DNA of 64,000 nt from Ruegeria sp. A3M17 (GTDB lineage Bacteria; Pseudomonadota; Alphaproteobacteria; Rhodobacterales; Rhodobacteraceae): assembly GCF_003318255.1 (NCBI RefSeq), contig NZ_QOCF01000031.1, positions 124,001 to 188,000 on the forward strand. The letters are read 5' to 3'. Positions 34,325-43,468 of this stretch are shown here, in pieces. A model generated the notes under the pieces. The model made no database searches. It worked only from the letters and a program-made list of their open reading frames with translations, and was not told the DNA's origin. Both the position numbers and the translations under genes were made by a program. Positions within the stretch are counted from its first letter, which is position 1. Each line of letters begins with the position of its first letter.

Positions 34325-35626
34325 TCAGTAACCGGCGGCTTCCATTTCTTCGGCCGTGAAAGCCTGCGCTTTGGCAAGTGCTTCCTCAACCGTTTGCTGT
34401 CCGGCATATACTGCCGAGAACTCCTGGCTCACCTGTGTGGCGATGCCTGCGAATTCCGGGATCGCGGCGAACTGGATGCCAACGTACGGGACGGGTTTTA
34501 CCGTCGGGCTGTTCGGATCAGCTGACAGGATGGAGTCTAGTGTCATCTTAGCAAACGGAACCTTTTGGTATTCCGGATTTTCGTACAAAGACGTACGTGC
34601 GCCCGGGGGAACGTTTGCCCAGCCTTCGCTTTCGGCCACTAGCTCAATGTAGTCCTTTGAGGTCGCCCATTCGATGAATTGCTTGGCAGCATCTTCTTGC
34701 TGTGTGCCGGCAGGAATAGCCAGTGCCCACGCCCAAAGCCAATTGGACCGCTTGCCCAATCCAGTGTCGGGTGCCAGCGCAAATCCTACGTGATCCGCGA
34801 CCGTAGAGTCGTCAGGGTTGGTCACGAAAGACGCCGCAACTGTCGCGTCGATCCACATACCGCATTTGCCTTGCTGGAACAGCGACAGGTTTTCGTTAAA
34901 CCCATTGGTGGCATAGCCGGCAGGACCGGATTCGTTCATCATTTCAACGTAGAAATTCAGTGTGTCGGCCCATTCAGGCTGATCGAACTGTGGCTTCCAT
35001 TCTTCGTCGAACCACCGGGCGCCGAATGAATTGGACATCGCAGTGATAAAGGCTCCGCCTTCACCCCAACCGGCTTTGCCGCGAAGGCAGATGCCGTTGA
35101 TCTCAGCGTCGCGGTCGGTCATCGCGGCGGCGGCCTCTTTGATGAACTGCCAGGACGGCGCCTCAGGCATTTCCATGCCCGCCTTTTCCATAAGGTCAGC
35201 GCGGTACATGATCATCGAGCTTTCACCATAGAACGGTGCCGCGAAAAGCGTTCCGTCATGGCTCAAGCCACCTGCCATCGCGGGCAGAATGTCACCAACG
35301 TCGTATTCTTCGGACAGGCCATCCAGCGGCACCAGCCAGCCATTCGCGCCCCAGATCGGCGTCTCATACATGCCGATTGTCATGATGTCGAACGTACCGC
35401 CTTTGGTCGTGATGTCGGTCGTTACGCGCTGACGCAGCACGTTTTCTTCCAACGTCACCCATTCGACGTCAATGCCGGTCGCCTCAGTGAATTTATCGGT
35501 ATAGCCCTGCATCCGGATCATGTCGCCGTTGTTCACGGTCGCTATTGTTAAGGTATCCGCATGAGCTGCTGCCGTCGCGACGAGTGTCATTGCAGTCGCC
35601 GCACGAAGTGCGTTTCTCAAATACAT
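34325..35626 (-). CDS. smoE: Polyol ABC transporter periplasmic solute-binding protein
   Basis: The 433-residue protein has a Sec signal peptide (LRAATAMTLVATAAAHA, cleavage before DTLTIATVN) and a type-2 sugar-binding fold; conserved parts are ATGIDVEWVTLEENVLRQRV and GTFDIMTIGMYETPIWGANGWLVPL. This N-terminal text is characteristic of sorbitol/mannitol receptors such as SmoE. A strong ribosome-binding site (GGGAGGA) precedes the ATG. It is the first gene of the operon, and a putative LacI operator lies at 35698-35712 upstream. Confidence 0.93.
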   Translation of the reverse strand: MYLRNALRAATAMTLVATAAAHADTLTIATVNNGDMIRMQGYTDKFTEATGIDVEWVTLEENVLRQRVTTDITTKGGTFDIMTIGMYETPIWGANGWLVPLDGLSEEYDVGDILPAMAGGLSHDGTLFAAPFYGESSMIMYRADLMEKAGMEMPEAPSWQFIKEAAAAMTDRDAEINGICLRGKAGWGEGGAFITAMSNSFGARWFDEEWKPQFDQPEWADTLNFYVEMMNESGPAGYATNGFNENLSLFQQGKCGMWIDATVAASFVTNPDDSTVADHVGFALAPDTGLGKRSNWLWAWALAIPAGTQQEDAAKQFIEWATSKDYIELVAESEGWANVPPGARTSLYENPEYQKVPFAKMTLDSILSADPNSPTVKPVPYVGIQFAAIPEFAGIATQVSQEFSAVYAGQQTVEEALAKAQAFTAEEMEAAGY

Positions 35627-35697
35627 CCCTGTCCTCCCTGAGCTTGGATGTCGTACAGAGAACGTAATGCAAAAATTGTCGCGGCGTCAATGAAAAC

Positions 35698-35712
35698 TTT
35701 ACGCGCGTTAAT
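35698..35712. promoter_or_regulatory. Putative operator of the polyol LacI regulator (copy 1)
   Basis: TTTACGCGCGTTAAT, a near palindrome with central CGCGCG, lies upstream of the smoE start and just after the end of the LacI gene. A similar element (TTTGCGCGCGCTAAA) lies at 36802-36816 in the other control region of the locus; 12 of 15 bases are shared. The paired placement supports binding by the LacI-family protein encoded between them. Confidence 0.5.
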
Positions 35713-35720
35713 TTTTGGAG

Positions 35721-36746
35721 CTACGCGGAATCCCTCAAAACCAGCCTTGCAGGGAACAATGTTTCCGACCGTGTTTCAAATTTCCCTCCACTTTCAATGA
35801 GTTCAAACAGAGTTTCGACGCTACGCCCGGCAACGTTGTCATAATCATGCGCAGCCGTGGTCAGAGAGGGGCAAGTGAACTTTGCGAAGGGATGATCGTC
35901 ATTTGAAGCCAGACGCAGCGCGCAATCGTCCCGTCGCCCGACCCGAATCCCTTGCTCGTAGCAGGCCGCCAGAAAACCGATTGCCAGCCGGTCATTGCTG
36001 CACAGGACCGAGTTTGTTCGCAGCTCGTTTTCCGCCAGAACTTTCAGCGCACCCTTGTGACCGATCTCTTCAAACGCCCAGCCCTTACCGTCAACTCTGA
36101 TGATATGCGGCTCGAACCCGAGACGCTCCATGACTTCAATATAGGCTTTTCGGCGTTTATTGGCGTTCGGGTTCGCAGGCGTTCGCATTTCGAAGAATGA
36201 CGGGGGCTCGCCCGTCCGGGTCATATATTCTACGGTCTGCGACACAAAGCTGAAATTGTCCGACCCGATAAACGCGGCACCCAGACCTTCTAGATTACTG
36301 TCGAACAATACGGTCGGCACATTGGCGCAGAACCTCTCGATCACTGATTGGTCTGAGGTCCGTCCCAATGGCGCCAACAAAACCCCGGCAGGCTTCATGG
36401 ATTGCAGCCCGTCCAGAATGTCGTTTTCCAGTTTTTGTTCGCCATGGGAGCTAAAGAGGGACGGACGATACCCAGCTGCGATACAGCTTTGCTCCAAATA
36501 ACGCGCGATTTCGGCAAAGAACGGATCAGCCAGATAGGGCACGACGATGCCGATATTCTTGGTCAGTTTCCGGTTCTGGTTCACTGCATAAATATTGGGG
36601 CGATAGTCGAACCGCTCCAACGCCTCTTCGATACGGGCGCGTGTTGTCGGGCGAACGCTGTCGGGATCGTGAAAGTACTTGGATACCGTAGGCCGCGAAA
36701 TGCCGCTGAGGGCTGCGAACTCTTCCATATTCTTTATTTTGGTCAT
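35721..36746 (-). CDS. LacI-family regulator of the polyol operon
   Basis: The 341-residue protein has the LacI HTH (KNMEEFAALSGISRPTVSKYF, hinge RPTTRARIEEALERFDYRPN) and a sugar-binding-like sensor domain. It lies between smoE and xylB: 94 bases upstream of the smoE start, on the same strand, and divergent from xylB with 120 bases between. Related regulators respond to polyols or their ketoses. Putative operators in both flanking control regions suggest that it regulates the smo operon, itself and xylB. Confidence 0.92.
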   Translation of the reverse strand: MTKIKNMEEFAALSGISRPTVSKYFHDPDSVRPTTRARIEEALERFDYRPNIYAVNQNRKLTKNIGIVVPYLADPFFAEIARYLEQSCIAAGYRPSLFSSHGEQKLENDILDGLQSMKPAGVLLAPLGRTSDQSVIERFCANVPTVLFDSNLEGLGAAFIGSDNFSFVSQTVEYMTRTGEPPSFFEMRTPANPNANKRRKAYIEVMERLGFEPHIIRVDGKGWAFEEIGHKGALKVLAENELRTNSVLCSNDRLAIGFLAACYEQGIRVGRRDDCALRLASNDDHPFAKFTCPSLTTAAHDYDNVAGRSVETLFELIESGGKFETRSETLFPARLVLRDSA

Positions 36747-36801
36747 GTCAGTCTGCCTGCGGATCTGAGCCGCCTTGATCTTATCCTATTTTTACATATT
36801 C

Positions 36802-36816
36802 TTTGCGCGCGCTAAA
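36802..36816. promoter_or_regulatory. Putative operator of the polyol LacI regulator (copy 2)
   Basis: TTTGCGCGCGCTAAA lies in the 120-base divergent region between the LacI gene (start 36746) and xylB (start 36867). It is a near palindrome around GCGCGC and resembles the element at 35698-35712. Its position would allow control of both divergent promoters. Confidence 0.5.
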
Positions 36817-36866
36817 AAATCAATAGCCATGCAAGGTCCGGGCGTTTCTGCGGGCAAGGGGATTGA

Positions 36867-38303
36867 ATGTTTCTCGGGATAGATATCGGAACATCAGCGG
36901 TCAAACTTGTTTGTGCGGATACCCATCGAATTCTTGCAACGTCTTCAGTAGACATAAAGACTTCCTCGCCGCAGCCCGGTTGGTCAGAGCAGCACCCGGA
37001 TACTTGGTGGCAGGCGACGCGCGATGCATTGAGCCAACTTGCAAAACAGGTCACGCTGTCTGAGGTGCAGGCCATCGGGTTGTCCGGTCAGATGCATGGG
37101 GCCGTTTTGCTGGATCGCGATCTGCGCCCGATCCGCCCGGCGATCCTGTGGAATGACAGCAGAGCGGTACGTGAGTGCGGTGAACTGCGCGAAGCCCAGC
37201 CGCAGATTGGTTATATCGCTGGCGTCCTCCCTTTGCCGGGTTTCACGGCACCCAAAATCGCCTGGTTGAAACATCATGAGCCGGCACACTATGCCCGACT
37301 TGCTCATATCCTGCTGCCCAAGGATTACATCGGGTTATGCCTGCATGGAGAGTTGGCAACCGACACGTCCGATGCAGCCGGTACAATGTGGCTCGATCAG
37401 GCATCGCGAAAATGGCACGTCGGAATTGCCGAAGCCACTGATGTAGCGCCCGATTGGCTGCCGCAGGTTTTCGACGGCCACGTCGTCGTCGGAACCGTGA
37501 CGGCGCACGCCGCAGCCGAAACCGGGTTGAAACCCGGCGCGCGCGTCGTTGCCGGAGGCGGAGACGCGGCAACCGGGGCGGTATCTCTGGGCGCCACCGA
37601 ACCGGCACGTGGCTTTATTTCCCTAGGGACGTCCGGCCAGTTGTTCGTAGCGGACCGCCGGTTCAAGCCTAATCCTGAACGCTATGTGCATGCTTTTGCG
37701 CACACATTGCCCGACCGTTGGTACCAAATGGCCGCTATGCTGAACGGCGCAAGGCCGATTTCGTGGATTGGCGGTCAATTGGGGCTGTCCGCTGCCGAAG
37801 TTGTTGCGCTTGCTGAAACGGTCAGCGGTGATCGCGGACCGATTTTCCTACCGTATTTGACAGGTGAACGCAGCCCCCTTGGGGATCCACATATTCGCGC
37901 CTGTTTCTTTGGTCTTGAGGATTCGACAACGCGCGCGGATCTCTGCCGTTCCGTAGTCGAAGCAATTGCTTTTTGTTTTGCTGACGCCGCGCAGAGCTTC
38001 GGAGACACGATAGAAAATCTACCGGAATTGGCTGCAATCGGCGGTGGCAGTCAATCAGACCTCTTGCTGGGCCTGATTGCAACGGTGACAGGAAAGCCGG
38101 TGATACGCTCTGAGGGATCGGATTCTGGCCCCGCCTACGGCGCGGCCCAGCTGGCGGCTTGTGGAGTTGGTACTTTTGATCTTGCCGATCTGGCGGTTCA
38201 GCCCGAGACAAAAGACAGATTTGAACCCGTTGACCTAGGCGCACTGCACGACAGACTGACTTTGTTTCGCCGACTTTACACTGCAGTGAGGGCGGTCGAC
38301 TGA
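36867..38303 (+). CDS. xylB: Xylulokinase
   Basis: The 478-residue FGGY-family kinase has the N-terminal phosphate-binding LGIDIGTSAVKLV, the substrate loop GLSGQMHGAVLLD, the WNDSRA segment, the catalytic Asp in GGGDAATGAVSLG and a C-terminal AIGGGSQSDLLLG. The M-H in QMHG and the WNDSRA text are typical of D-xylulokinase. It phosphorylates D-xylulose, formed for example from D-arabinitol by MtlK, for the pentose phosphate pathway. Rhodobacter polyol loci also encode xylB; a fructokinase is not seen in this window, so fructose from sorbitol and mannitol must be phosphorylated by an enzyme encoded elsewhere. Confidence 0.94.
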   Translation: MFLGIDIGTSAVKLVCADTHRILATSSVDIKTSSPQPGWSEQHPDTWWQATRDALSQLAKQVTLSEVQAIGLSGQMHGAVLLDRDLRPIRPAILWNDSRAVRECGELREAQPQIGYIAGVLPLPGFTAPKIAWLKHHEPAHYARLAHILLPKDYIGLCLHGELATDTSDAAGTMWLDQASRKWHVGIAEATDVAPDWLPQVFDGHVVVGTVTAHAAAETGLKPGARVVAGGGDAATGAVSLGATEPARGFISLGTSGQLFVADRRFKPNPERYVHAFAHTLPDRWYQMAAMLNGARPISWIGGQLGLSAAEVVALAETVSGDRGPIFLPYLTGERSPLGDPHIRACFFGLEDSTTRADLCRSVVEAIAFCFADAAQSFGDTIENLPELAAIGGGSQSDLLLGLIATVTGKPVIRSEGSDSGPAYGAAQLAACGVGTFDLADLAVQPETKDRFEPVDLGALHDRLTLFRRLYTAVRAVD

Positions 38304-38526
38304 CCTCGGTACAATCGTTTGCTTTGATCGTGTGAACCAGCTTTTCGTCATTTCGGAAAGGCGTCTTTTGAATTCACAGCGCGTGGACAATGCAACCATT
38401 GGCTGCAATCCACAAACACCGCTGGCCTTGGTGCTGATACGGTCCTTTAGGTTTTAGCTTCGCCAATACCTGACACTCGCTGAGCGACTTGCAGGCGCGG
38501 TATATTCTGAGGTTCAAGAAACGGCT

Positions 38527-40323
38527 TTATCCGGCGGGCGTGTACCAGATCGGCGAGCCCCAGGCGCGTTCCTGAATTGTAGCGGGGACTTCTTCCAACA
38601 AAGGAAGGCCAGATCGAACGGCATCATACGTCGACCACCTAGGTGTCGGAATCTCGATAGCACGTGCATAATAGAACGCGCCTTGCTCTGGGTCGAAACC
38701 AGGGTCAGTCCAACTGCCAATCAATGTTGGGGCGCCAATGTCGTTCGTATACAGGGCAGTTTTCAGATCGACAGTATTACCCACCGAAGGAAGTTTGCCA
38801 TCTGCGGCGATCTCGCGATCGCCGGACCAGGCCACGTCAATGATCTCTTCGTGGATCTCGCCCGTTGCGTCGACCCAGCCCTTGATGATCTGGATCCGAT
38901 CCAGATTAGCGCCGTCCGGGTCTTTTTGCGCATAAACGGTGAAAGTGGGCGCTTTGGCTCCAATCAAATCACCACCCATCGGCACGCCGTTTTCATAGCC
39001 ATCTTCCACCATCGCAACGGGGTCGGTGGGATTGTCCGCAAGGTCCGAGCCACCGAACATCCGCACTTTGACCCGAGGCCCGGATGTAGCGAAAGCTTCA
39101 CGCCGTTTCATCGCATCCCAAATCGAGGCTCGGGTGTTTTCCTCGGCCCAGACACCAGCAAGTGAACCAATCGAAAGGTCGATCCCGTCGATCCAACCGC
39201 CAACCCCGCCCTTGCGACGTCGATCAACACTGCCATCTTCGGGACCGTGACCGCCGATAAAATCATCTTCGGCCAGATCAGACATCAGACCGTTATGATT
39301 GTCAGTGCCGCCGATGAACCCGTATTTGTAGGGGTTTACGCCCAACTCCTGATGGGCCGCCAGTCCCAGTTTCAACCCTTCGCGCACAAAGTCGCGCTTG
39401 TGGAAATACCGGTTTGAGTTTTTCTGGATGGAATTTGCGTTTTCGAAACCAGCGAACTCATCCGCCTGCCAGAATGCTTCGTGCACCTCAGAATTACCTT
39501 TGATCTGCATCATTTCGATCAGCGGCTCCCAAGCCTGCCGAGTGCTGGCCCAGTCCTTGTCTGGAGCTTTGCCAAAACTGTTGAGTTCGGGAAACATCTG
39601 CTGTTTTGACGCGTTCGAATTATGCGGGATCGCCAAAAGGGTTGATCCATTGTCTTGTGCGTTTTGCAACCAGTCCCAGAGGTCTTCGACCTTGTTGGAG
39701 TCGTAGCTTGACATCGGAAGGCCCGGGATCACGCTATCGCGGAAAATCACGTTGCGATGCATGTTGCCACCGTTTGGTGCCGCCGACCACTCAAAGGCAA
39801 TCAGGGCTGTAAAACTGCCCGGATCATTGTGTTCCTCGGCCGCGTCTATAATGATCTGCCAACCGGATTTGGTGGTCTCAGGCCCCTGATAAAAAGGTGG
39901 GTGCGTGGGATTTTCGCCGCGATTGTTGGCAATGACGTATTTATAAAACCAGTCCTGTTTGTCTTTCAGCGTTTCCAGGCTGCGTAGTTGTTGCAGATCT
40001 TCCTGCTCGTATCCTGGTGCCCTGGGGAATATCGTCGAATACATCTCGCCCAGATATTCCACGTGATCGCTGACCGCTGCAAAATCGAGCGGGCGCGACA
40101 ATTGTTTGTGACGTCCATTTACCAAGACTGGTTCGCCCTTGGCAAAACGCAGGCTGTCAGATGGCATCAATCGTGCACCACCGATATATGCATCCAGCGA
40201 CAGTGCCGTATGCATATGGGTCTCACCAAAGTATGCGTTACGCATGGGGTTGGGTTCCGCCAATGCCATAGTCGACAGCGCCAAGGTGGATGTCGCAATA
40301 ATAAGTGTTTTCATCGGCTTCAT
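38527..40323 (-). CDS. DUF3604 (PHP-like) exported protein, copy 1
   Basis: The 598-residue protein has a Sec signal peptide (LIIATSTLALSTMALA, cut before EPNP) and then the start of a PHP-type metal site, GETHMHTALSLDA (H36 and H38). Further His/Asp-rich strands follow: SDHVEYLGEM, ALIAFEWSAAPNGGNMHRNVIFRD, GGTDNHNGLMSD, and the end WYTPAG. This is the DUF3604 family. PHP-fold proteins are metal-dependent phosphoesterases, so a periplasmic or surface hydrolase is plausible, but no substrate is established to my knowledge. It overlaps its paralogue upstream by four bases. Confidence 0.88.
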   Translation of the reverse strand: MKPMKTLIIATSTLALSTMALAEPNPMRNAYFGETHMHTALSLDAYIGGARLMPSDSLRFAKGEPVLVNGRHKQLSRPLDFAAVSDHVEYLGEMYSTIFPRAPGYEQEDLQQLRSLETLKDKQDWFYKYVIANNRGENPTHPPFYQGPETTKSGWQIIIDAAEEHNDPGSFTALIAFEWSAAPNGGNMHRNVIFRDSVIPGLPMSSYDSNKVEDLWDWLQNAQDNGSTLLAIPHNSNASKQQMFPELNSFGKAPDKDWASTRQAWEPLIEMMQIKGNSEVHEAFWQADEFAGFENANSIQKNSNRYFHKRDFVREGLKLGLAAHQELGVNPYKYGFIGGTDNHNGLMSDLAEDDFIGGHGPEDGSVDRRRKGGVGGWIDGIDLSIGSLAGVWAEENTRASIWDAMKRREAFATSGPRVKVRMFGGSDLADNPTDPVAMVEDGYENGVPMGGDLIGAKAPTFTVYAQKDPDGANLDRIQIIKGWVDATGEIHEEIIDVAWSGDREIAADGKLPSVGNTVDLKTALYTNDIGAPTLIGSWTDPGFDPEQGAFYYARAIEIPTPRWSTYDAVRSGLPLLEEVPATIQERAWGSPIWYTPAG

Positions 40324-42236
40324 CCTTCAGGTGTGTACCAGATCGGCGAGGTGTAAGCGCGCTCTTGCGTGATCATCTTGACCTCATCGGGCATGTCGAC
40401 ATCAAAGCGAACCGCATCATAGGCGGTCCAGCGTGGCGTTGGGATTTCGATAACACGGGCATAGTAGAATGCGTGCTGCGAGGGGTCGAACTCCGGATCA
40501 GTCCACACGGTACCCAGTTCGGCCCGGCCAATATCATTGGTCCAGCTTGGGATGCTCAGATCGACGGTATTTCCGACGGGTGGTAATTTACCGTCATCAC
40601 CGGGCGTGCGATCACCGGCCCAAACCACGTCATGGATTTTTTCATGGGTCTCGCCGTTTGCATCAACCCAGCCCTTGATAATCTGGATGCGGTCCAGGTT
40701 AGCACCAATCGGATCACGCAGGGCGTAAACAAGGAAAGACGGTGCATCGCTACCCGCCAGATCACCACCCATCGGGACACCTTTTGAATAGCCGATCCGT
40801 GCCAACTCGCGGTGTTTGATGTCGTCGGCCACGAAGTCTCCGCCGAAGAACCGCACTGTGATGCGTGGGCCCGTGGTCGCATAGACCTCGCGCCGTTCCA
40901 TCGCATCAAAGATACCTGCCCGGGTGTTTTCAGTGGCCCAGACGGCCGTCGGACCCGGAGTGGCATATTGCCAACCCTTATAGGAAATTCCCAAATCCGC
41001 ATTGCCCTTGGCCACCGAGGTGGCGCGGGTTTTTGACGGCTCCATCCAAGTAAAGGCGCCAAAGAAGTTGTTGTCGAGCTGCGTGGTCAGCCCGGTGTGG
41101 ATATCCGAACCACCCACAAAGCCCAGCTTGAAGGGGTTGATCCCATCGGATTGCTCAAAAACCAGGCCGTTTCTTAGCGTATTGCGCACCATTTCCGTGG
41201 CGAGCATCTCAGGCGTCTTGGCTTCGGAGATATCCAGATTGGCCCAATCCCACCGTTCGTATTCGGCAAATTCATCTGTCGGGGACAGCATCGGATGGGT
41301 TTCGCTGTCTCCTTTAGTCTGGCCAATTTCAACCAGCTTTTCCCATTGCTGCCGGGTTTGCAGATACTCTCGATCGAAAGGCGCATTGTCGTTCAACGTG
41401 TCATTCAGCGCAAACATGATGCCGTTGCTGAGGTTCGGATTGTGCGGAATAGCAAGCACGTCCCCTCCGGTCTTGTCCTCATAGCTTTGCATCCATTTCC
41501 ACAAGTCGCGGGGATCCGGGCTGCCCATTGGAGGCGCCATCAGGAATGGAACCACTTGCAACGCCCTCTCAGGTCCATCGCGAATGATGACATTGCGATG
41601 CAGGTTGTTGCCTTCGGTCAACGAGGTCCATTCATAAGCGATCATCGCAGTAAAAACATGCGGGTCGTTGAATTCCTCTGCGGCCTGTACCAGATCGCGC
41701 CAAGTATTGTCATAGCCTGGCATCCCGGGTTGATACAGCAACGCCTGGCTTAAAGTGCCCTGACTGAATTGCGCGATCAGGTCGATGCTGGCCTGTTTGG
41801 CCTCGTCACCGCCCTTCGCGAACGCTTCGTGAAACTTCTTGCCCTGTGCGTCCGCCATGATGTTTGGCGCGCCTTTTTTGATGTCGGTAATCACCCCCAC
41901 GCCATCGGTATGTTCAGTGAGCATGTAAAAGTCGAAAGGTCGCTCAAGCTTGACGGGCTGCCCGGTGTTCGACGTCACCTGCTCGCCTCGGGCAAACCGG
42001 TACATGTCTCTTGGCATCAAAGTCGTGCCACCGCCACCTGCATCCGCCGACAATGCCGAATGGACATGCGTATCACCAAACAGAACCCTCGTCGGAAATC
42101 CCCGGTTGGCATTGGGAGAATATGGTTGCCCCTTGAGGTCCCCAGCCGCGTTGTCGGCCGAGGCCGTATCCTGCGCCAGCGCAGGTAAAGTCAGCGACAC
42201 CGCAAGTGCAGTTGCCAGAGTCAAATGCATGGTCAT
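40320..42236 (-). CDS. DUF3604 (PHP-like) exported protein, copy 2
   Basis: The 638-residue protein is a paralogue of the product at 38527. It has a signal peptide (TLATALAVSLTLPALA, cut before QDTAS), a GDTHVHSALSADA metal motif (H57 and H59), MIAYEWTSLTEGNNLHRNVIIRD, GGSDIHTGLTTQ and the ending WYTPEG. Both copies share IQIIKGWVDAxGExHEKIxDVxW-type text late in the protein. The translational coupling of two copies suggests either a hetero-oligomer or two related substrates. Its position after an outer-membrane barrel gene on the same strand suggests envelope work on an external compound. Confidence 0.88.
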   Translation of the reverse strand: MTMHLTLATALAVSLTLPALAQDTASADNAAGDLKGQPYSPNANRGFPTRVLFGDTHVHSALSADAGGGGTTLMPRDMYRFARGEQVTSNTGQPVKLERPFDFYMLTEHTDGVGVITDIKKGAPNIMADAQGKKFHEAFAKGGDEAKQASIDLIAQFSQGTLSQALLYQPGMPGYDNTWRDLVQAAEEFNDPHVFTAMIAYEWTSLTEGNNLHRNVIIRDGPERALQVVPFLMAPPMGSPDPRDLWKWMQSYEDKTGGDVLAIPHNPNLSNGIMFALNDTLNDNAPFDREYLQTRQQWEKLVEIGQTKGDSETHPMLSPTDEFAEYERWDWANLDISEAKTPEMLATEMVRNTLRNGLVFEQSDGINPFKLGFVGGSDIHTGLTTQLDNNFFGAFTWMEPSKTRATSVAKGNADLGISYKGWQYATPGPTAVWATENTRAGIFDAMERREVYATTGPRITVRFFGGDFVADDIKHRELARIGYSKGVPMGGDLAGSDAPSFLVYALRDPIGANLDRIQIIKGWVDANGETHEKIHDVVWAGDRTPGDDGKLPPVGNTVDLSIPSWTNDIGRAELGTVWTDPEFDPSQHAFYYARVIEIPTPRWTAYDAVRFDVDMPDEVKMITQERAYTSPIWYTPEG

Positions 42237-42398
42237 CTCAAACCCTTTCGTTCAAATACCCATCCGCGTTTATTTTTGCTGCGATAGTTGTGCATCCGGG
42301 CCAACCTACTTGTGGCTGGCAAGAGTTAGGCCGTCCGTTTGAGCAATCTCGGAGACCGAATTTGTCATCGTCAGAACAGATGGTTGGAACACGGTCCA

Positions 42399-43382
42399 TC
42401 AGAACACCAATCCAACAGTCATCCAGACCTTGTTGCTTTCAAATCTACGTTTGGCCCCAAACTCCTTGATGTACTTTGCCTTGATTGAAATCGGTGTCTG
42501 ACCGATCTGAGTTGACCAACTAACAATAGGGCCGAGACCATACACGCTGGCCTGCAAGCTGTCGGCCCCGAGCAATTGCTTGATTCCATCCGCCCCGCTG
42601 CCGCTGTCATCGCCAATCTGATGGTAGGCATATCCCGTTACCCCAAGGGCAAGTTTGTTGGGCAAATGCCGCATGACAGTGCCTTCAAAATGCGCCTCGG
42701 GCGCGGTCTGATAGTCGGTGGCGTCGTTCTCGGCGCTGAAGGTGACGCCGAACGATCCTGAATACTCCCATCCTGTGGTCGGGTCGAACCAGGTCATCGA
42801 CAGGGTTGGGTCAAATGCAAATCGGTTTTTTCCGGCATTCAGGGCGTCAATCGACCGGTTTGCGACGTTGATCTGCGTCGTCTGATAGTGGCCAGTGGGC
42901 AGAAAGAACTGTAGGGCCAATGTTGTATGCAGCTTGCCTTTGCTCCAATTGAAGAGAGGTGAAAGAACGATATCACCAAAGGCATGTTCGCCGTCATCGT
43001 TGAGGGTTCCGGAAAACCCCGAGCTGAGGTCGCCGGAATACTGCCCGTTTGCCGAAACGTAGGGCAAATTGAAATTGAGGCCCAATCGCGCATTGCCCCA
43101 CTGCGCGTCAAAAACATGAGTGAAATTGAACTTGTAGGTAAACACCTCGACATCAGGGTCTGTCACGACCACACCGCCCGAAGCCATGCTGGGAGCGGTA
43201 CCACTGAAATACACGAAATCGTTGTTTAGGTAAGTTCCGGGAGGCGGTAGGATGCCCGACATGCTGTCGCGACTGCCAAGAAGATAGGTCTCGATGCCTC
43301 CCTCTGCGGCTTGCACCTTTTGCGCACACAAGAACACCGAAGCAGACAACGCAAATAGTACCATTGTTGTCTTCAAATTCAC
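42399..43382 (-). CDS. Outer-membrane beta-barrel protein, SphA/phenol MetA-like
   Basis: The 327-residue protein has a signal peptide (MVLFALSASVFLCAQKVQAA) followed by AEGGIETYLLGSRDSMSGILPPPG, the typical opening of the SphA/MetA-pathway transporter family (PF13557-like). It then shows alternating amphipathic strands, GHYQTTQINVANRS and a C-terminal strand ending in F, as expected for an outer-membrane barrel. Relatives are thought to admit hydrophobic or aromatic substrates. It is on the same strand as the two DUF3604 genes, 162 bases upstream of the first, and divergent from the Crp-like gene. Confidence 0.83.
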   Translation of the reverse strand: MNLKTTMVLFALSASVFLCAQKVQAAEGGIETYLLGSRDSMSGILPPPGTYLNNDFVYFSGTAPSMASGGVVVTDPDVEVFTYKFNFTHVFDAQWGNARLGLNFNLPYVSANGQYSGDLSSGFSGTLNDDGEHAFGDIVLSPLFNWSKGKLHTTLALQFFLPTGHYQTTQINVANRSIDALNAGKNRFAFDPTLSMTWFDPTTGWEYSGSFGVTFSAENDATDYQTAPEAHFEGTVMRHLPNKLALGVTGYAYHQIGDDSGSGADGIKQLLGADSLQASVYGLGPIVSWSTQIGQTPISIKAKYIKEFGAKRRFESNKVWMTVGLVF

Positions 43383-43468
43383 TCTCCCAGATACAGAGCG
43401 CTTGTTCGCACGCTTTCAGATATGATAATCCAAAATGCGCGCGGGGATTGTCTTAAATTGGATATTTG

